Assembly (NCBI RefSeq): GCF_900115295.1
Contig: NZ_FOVZ01000009.1
Location: 1-64,000 of the forward strand
From: Sphingomonas sp. OK281
GTDB taxonomy: Bacteria; Pseudomonadota; Alphaproteobacteria; Sphingomonadales; Sphingomonadaceae
Reading direction: 5' to 3'
Length of the DNA: 64,000 nt
Each line of letters opens with the position of its first letter. Position 1 is the first letter of the stretch. Of this stretch, positions 61,881-64,000 are shown piece by piece. The notes beneath the pieces are model-generated. The model had not been told where the DNA came from and made no database searches. It was given only the letters and a program-made list of their open reading frames with translations. Both the position numbers and the translations under genes were made by a program.

Positions 61881-63343
61881 TGGCGAACACCCCCTCTCCT
61901 AGCCCTTCACCCTTCCGCGCCATTCTTCGCCGGACCGCCGCGGTTGCCATGAGCCTGGGTGCTGCCAGCATGATCCCGGTCGGGATGGCACGCGCCGATG
62001 TAGCTGGCCAGATGAACAGGTTCTTCCAGGATGCCGGAGGTGCCGCCAATGTCACTGGGCCGAGCGCCTATCAGGGACAGACGGCCGGCTATTATTCGAT
62101 GGGCAACGTCTGGACCCGCTTCCCGCAAAAGAGCGTACAGCCCTTCAACCTCCAGATGCCCAAGGTGTCCGCGGGCTGTGGAGGCATCGACCTGTTCACC
62201 GGCTCCTTCTCGTTCATCAACGGCGCTGAGATGGTCGCGATGCTGAAGGCGACTGCCAACAATGCGCTCGGCTTCGCTTTTCAGCTCGCGATCGACAGCG
62301 TCTCGCCCGAGATCGGCAAGGTCATGGATACCATGGCCAACAAGGCGCAGCAGATGAACCAGATGAACATATCTTCGTGCGAGGCAGCACAGGGTCTGGT
62401 CGGCTCGGTATGGCCGAAAATGGCGGGGGCGCGTTCGACGATCTGCGCGGCGGTCGGCAACAGCCAGGGCAAATTCTCCGACTGGGCGCGATCGCGGCAG
62501 GGCTGCGGCGCGGGTGGCGAACAGGACGCCACCCTCGAGGGCAACACCGATCCGGCGATGGCCGACAAGATCCCCGGTAGCCCGCGGAATTACACCTGGG
62601 ATGCGATCAAGAAGTCGAACAAGTTCGGGAGCACCGATCAGCAATTTTCGGAATATCTCATGACGCTTGTCGGTACGATCGTCATCAATCCGAAGGCCCC
62701 GGCCGGAGCGATCGTCGGCTTCGTGGGCCCGGCCGAGGATGCAGTCGTCACCGCTCTCCTCGACGGCACCGCGACGGGCACGCCAGTCAAGATCCTTCAT
62801 TGCGACGAGGCAGAAGCATGCCTCAACATGACCGAGCAGACTCTGCAGGCGGGGCCGGGGCTGCGGTCGAAGATCAAGGGTATGATCGACTCGATCAACT
62901 CGAAGATCCGCACCGATGCAGCTCTCGATGCAGCCGAGCAGCAGCTTCTCAACATGACAACACTGCCACTCTACAAGATGCTGGCGGTCCAGGCGATGGC
63001 GCACCAGAATTTCGCCGACGGCGAGACCAGCGCGCTTGCCGAGATCGTCTCGGTCAACCTGCTCTCGTCGATGATCGAGAACATGCTCGACCGCATCACC
63101 CAGTCGACCATTCAGGTTCAGCCGGCCGACGCCGAAATGGGCCAGATGTGGCGCGAACAGCTTGCCCAGGCGCGCACGCGCTACGCTCAGCGTGACGTCA
63201 AGCTGAAGGACACGCTGAACCAGACGATCGCGCTCATCAATAAGTCGGTGATGCTCGAATCCACCCTTCAGAACAGCATGTCGCCGGCGATGTCTGCATC
63301 GCTGAATTTCTCGCGGGGCCTGAGTGCTCAAGGCCTCAACTAG
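61880..63343 (+). CDS. traH: Conjugal transfer protein TraH
   Basis: 487 aa. Signal peptide, then the TraH opening DVAGQMNRFFQDAGGAANVTGPSAYQGQTAGYYSMG and GCGGIDLFTGSFSFIN. Conserved Cys and a helical C-terminal half follow. In F it is an outer-membrane-associated pilus assembly factor that acts with TraF, TraU, TraW and TrbC. Confidence 0.92.
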   Translation: MANTPSPSPSPFRAILRRTAAVAMSLGAASMIPVGMARADVAGQMNRFFQDAGGAANVTGPSAYQGQTAGYYSMGNVWTRFPQKSVQPFNLQMPKVSAGCGGIDLFTGSFSFINGAEMVAMLKATANNALGFAFQLAIDSVSPEIGKVMDTMANKAQQMNQMNISSCEAAQGLVGSVWPKMAGARSTICAAVGNSQGKFSDWARSRQGCGAGGEQDATLEGNTDPAMADKIPGSPRNYTWDAIKKSNKFGSTDQQFSEYLMTLVGTIVINPKAPAGAIVGFVGPAEDAVVTALLDGTATGTPVKILHCDEAEACLNMTEQTLQAGPGLRSKIKGMIDSINSKIRTDAALDAAEQQLLNMTTLPLYKMLAVQAMAHQNFADGETSALAEIVSVNLLSSMIENMLDRITQSTIQVQPADAEMGQMWREQLAQARTRYAQRDVKLKDTLNQTIALINKSVMLESTLQNSMSPAMSASLNFSRGLSAQGLN

Positions 63344-63358
63344 GACGGGTGACGGAGC

Positions 63359-64000
63359 ATGGTTGAGGTCTTCACGATTGGCGGTGGCGAATACATCGTC
63401 AACACCTTCAACGCGGTAGCAGCTTGGACAGGCGGAGGCGGCTACCGTTCCCTCCTGCAGGTGGTGATGGTCCTTGGCCTGATCTACTCGCTTCTTGCCG
63501 TCGCTTTCACCATGAACGTGCGCGTCTGGCTCAACTGGTTCCTTGGCTCATCGCTCATCTACACGTGCCTTATGGTCCCGACCGTCACGGTTAAGGTGAC
63601 GGACCGGATCAACCCGTCACTGGCTCCCGCCGTTGTCGACAACGTACCCCTCGGCTTGGGGGTAATCGCCAGCTTTACCAGTCAGGTCGGTGACTGGCTG
63701 ACCCGGACGGCCGAAACCGTTTTCACGATGCCGAGCCAGCTTAGCTATTCGTCGAACGGCATGGTCTATGGTGCCCGTCTGCTCGATGCGACGCGCAATT
63801 TTCAGATCCGCGACGCCGAGTTTGCGACCAACCTGTCGTCGCATTTCAAGAACTGCGTCTTCGGCGACGTCATGCTCGGTCAGAAGTCGATGACCGATCT
63901 TGCCTCCGCGAAAGACCTCTGGGCGACGATGGGGCCCGGCTCTGCTGCGCGGTCCCAACCTTGGATAGAGCGCTCCGGCGCGACAACGTCCAGCAGCATC
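63359..64000 (+). CDS. traG: TraG, N-terminal part (runs off window)
   Basis: 214 codons visible from ATG 63359, open at the window end. The first residues (VEVFTIGGGEYIVNTFNAVAAW) and three hydrophobic segments match the TraG N-terminus, an inner-membrane protein of about 900 residues in F that acts in pilus assembly (N-terminal part) and mating-pair stability or entry exclusion (C-terminal part). GGAG is just before the start. The full length cannot be judged. Confidence 0.88.
   Translation, partial: MVEVFTIGGGEYIVNTFNAVAAWTGGGGYRSLLQVVMVLGLIYSLLAVAFTMNVRVWLNWFLGSSLIYTCLMVPTVTVKVTDRINPSLAPAVVDNVPLGLGVIASFTSQVGDWLTRTAETVFTMPSQLSYSSNGMVYGARLLDATRNFQIRDAEFATNLSSHFKNCVFGDVMLGQKSMTDLASAKDLWATMGPGSAARSQPWIERSGATTSSSI

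Noticed and set aside
61907-63331. Minus-strand frame of 474 codons inside traH
   Set aside because: Antisense shadow of traH.

Overview
The window reads as part of a GC-rich conjugative plasmid from an alphaproteobacterium, most likely a sphingomonad (Sphingomonas, Sphingobium or Novosphingobium). The reasons are the gene set: a replication initiator A (RPA-family) protein next to a RepC-like protein, an F-type transfer operon, a strawberry-notch methylase/helicase, DUF1173, and a lasso peptide cluster with its own isopeptidase and TonB receptor. Host assignment is inference; no rRNA or chromosomal marker is present.

Layout. 1-8.4 kb is backbone: strawberry-notch methylase/helicase, CHC2/Toprim primase-like protein, small proteins, DUF1173 and a lytic transglycosylase. 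8.4-12.1 kb is the replication region: repA, an operator made of two inverted iterons, repC, a hairpin plus terminator that could be a counter-transcribed RNA, and five direct iterons at about 32-bp period. 12.2-15.1 kb is a block of small regulators and membrane proteins (MarR-like, LuxR-HTH with a C-terminal TM segment, winged helix).

15.4-33.6 kb is an integrated island of about 18.25 kb bounded by a 16-bp direct repeat (AGCACACCTTACGCAA at 15389-15404 and 33625-33640). It carries two overlapping tyrosine recombinases, a type III restriction-modification pair, a convergent nuclease-like gene, a SIR2-domain protein, and a leftward gene set that matches no named system I know: a STAS-like/winged-helix protein, a small protein, an eight-cysteine protein, two GHKL ATPases (one fused to a STAS-like domain), a YprA/MrfA-like DEAH helicase, a PD-(D/E)xK nuclease and a companion protein. 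This is the best candidate for an undescribed, probably defensive, system.

33.6-45.8 kb holds a sigma-like HTH gene, a strongly structured non-coding stretch (34621-34764), and a lasso peptide locus. FecI-type sigma, FecR, an STN-type TonB receptor and an S9 lasso isopeptidase run rightward; the cyclase (C), fused RRE/leader peptidase (B) and a precursor gene of 36 codons (A) run leftward, behind a GntR-type and an XRE-like regulator. The predicted core peptide is 19 residues with an Ala1-Glu9 ring. The arrangement fits a make, export, sense, re-import and linearise cycle; no ABC exporter gene is present.

46.8-64 kb is an F-type type IV secretion operon in one direction with mostly overlapping genes: traA, L, E, K, B, dsbC-like, V, C, a small membrane gene, trbI, traF-type S26 peptidase, traW, a small membrane gene, traU, trbC, traN, a small winged-helix-like gene, traF, traH and the 5' part of traG, which runs off the window. 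Relaxase, coupling protein and partition genes are not in view.
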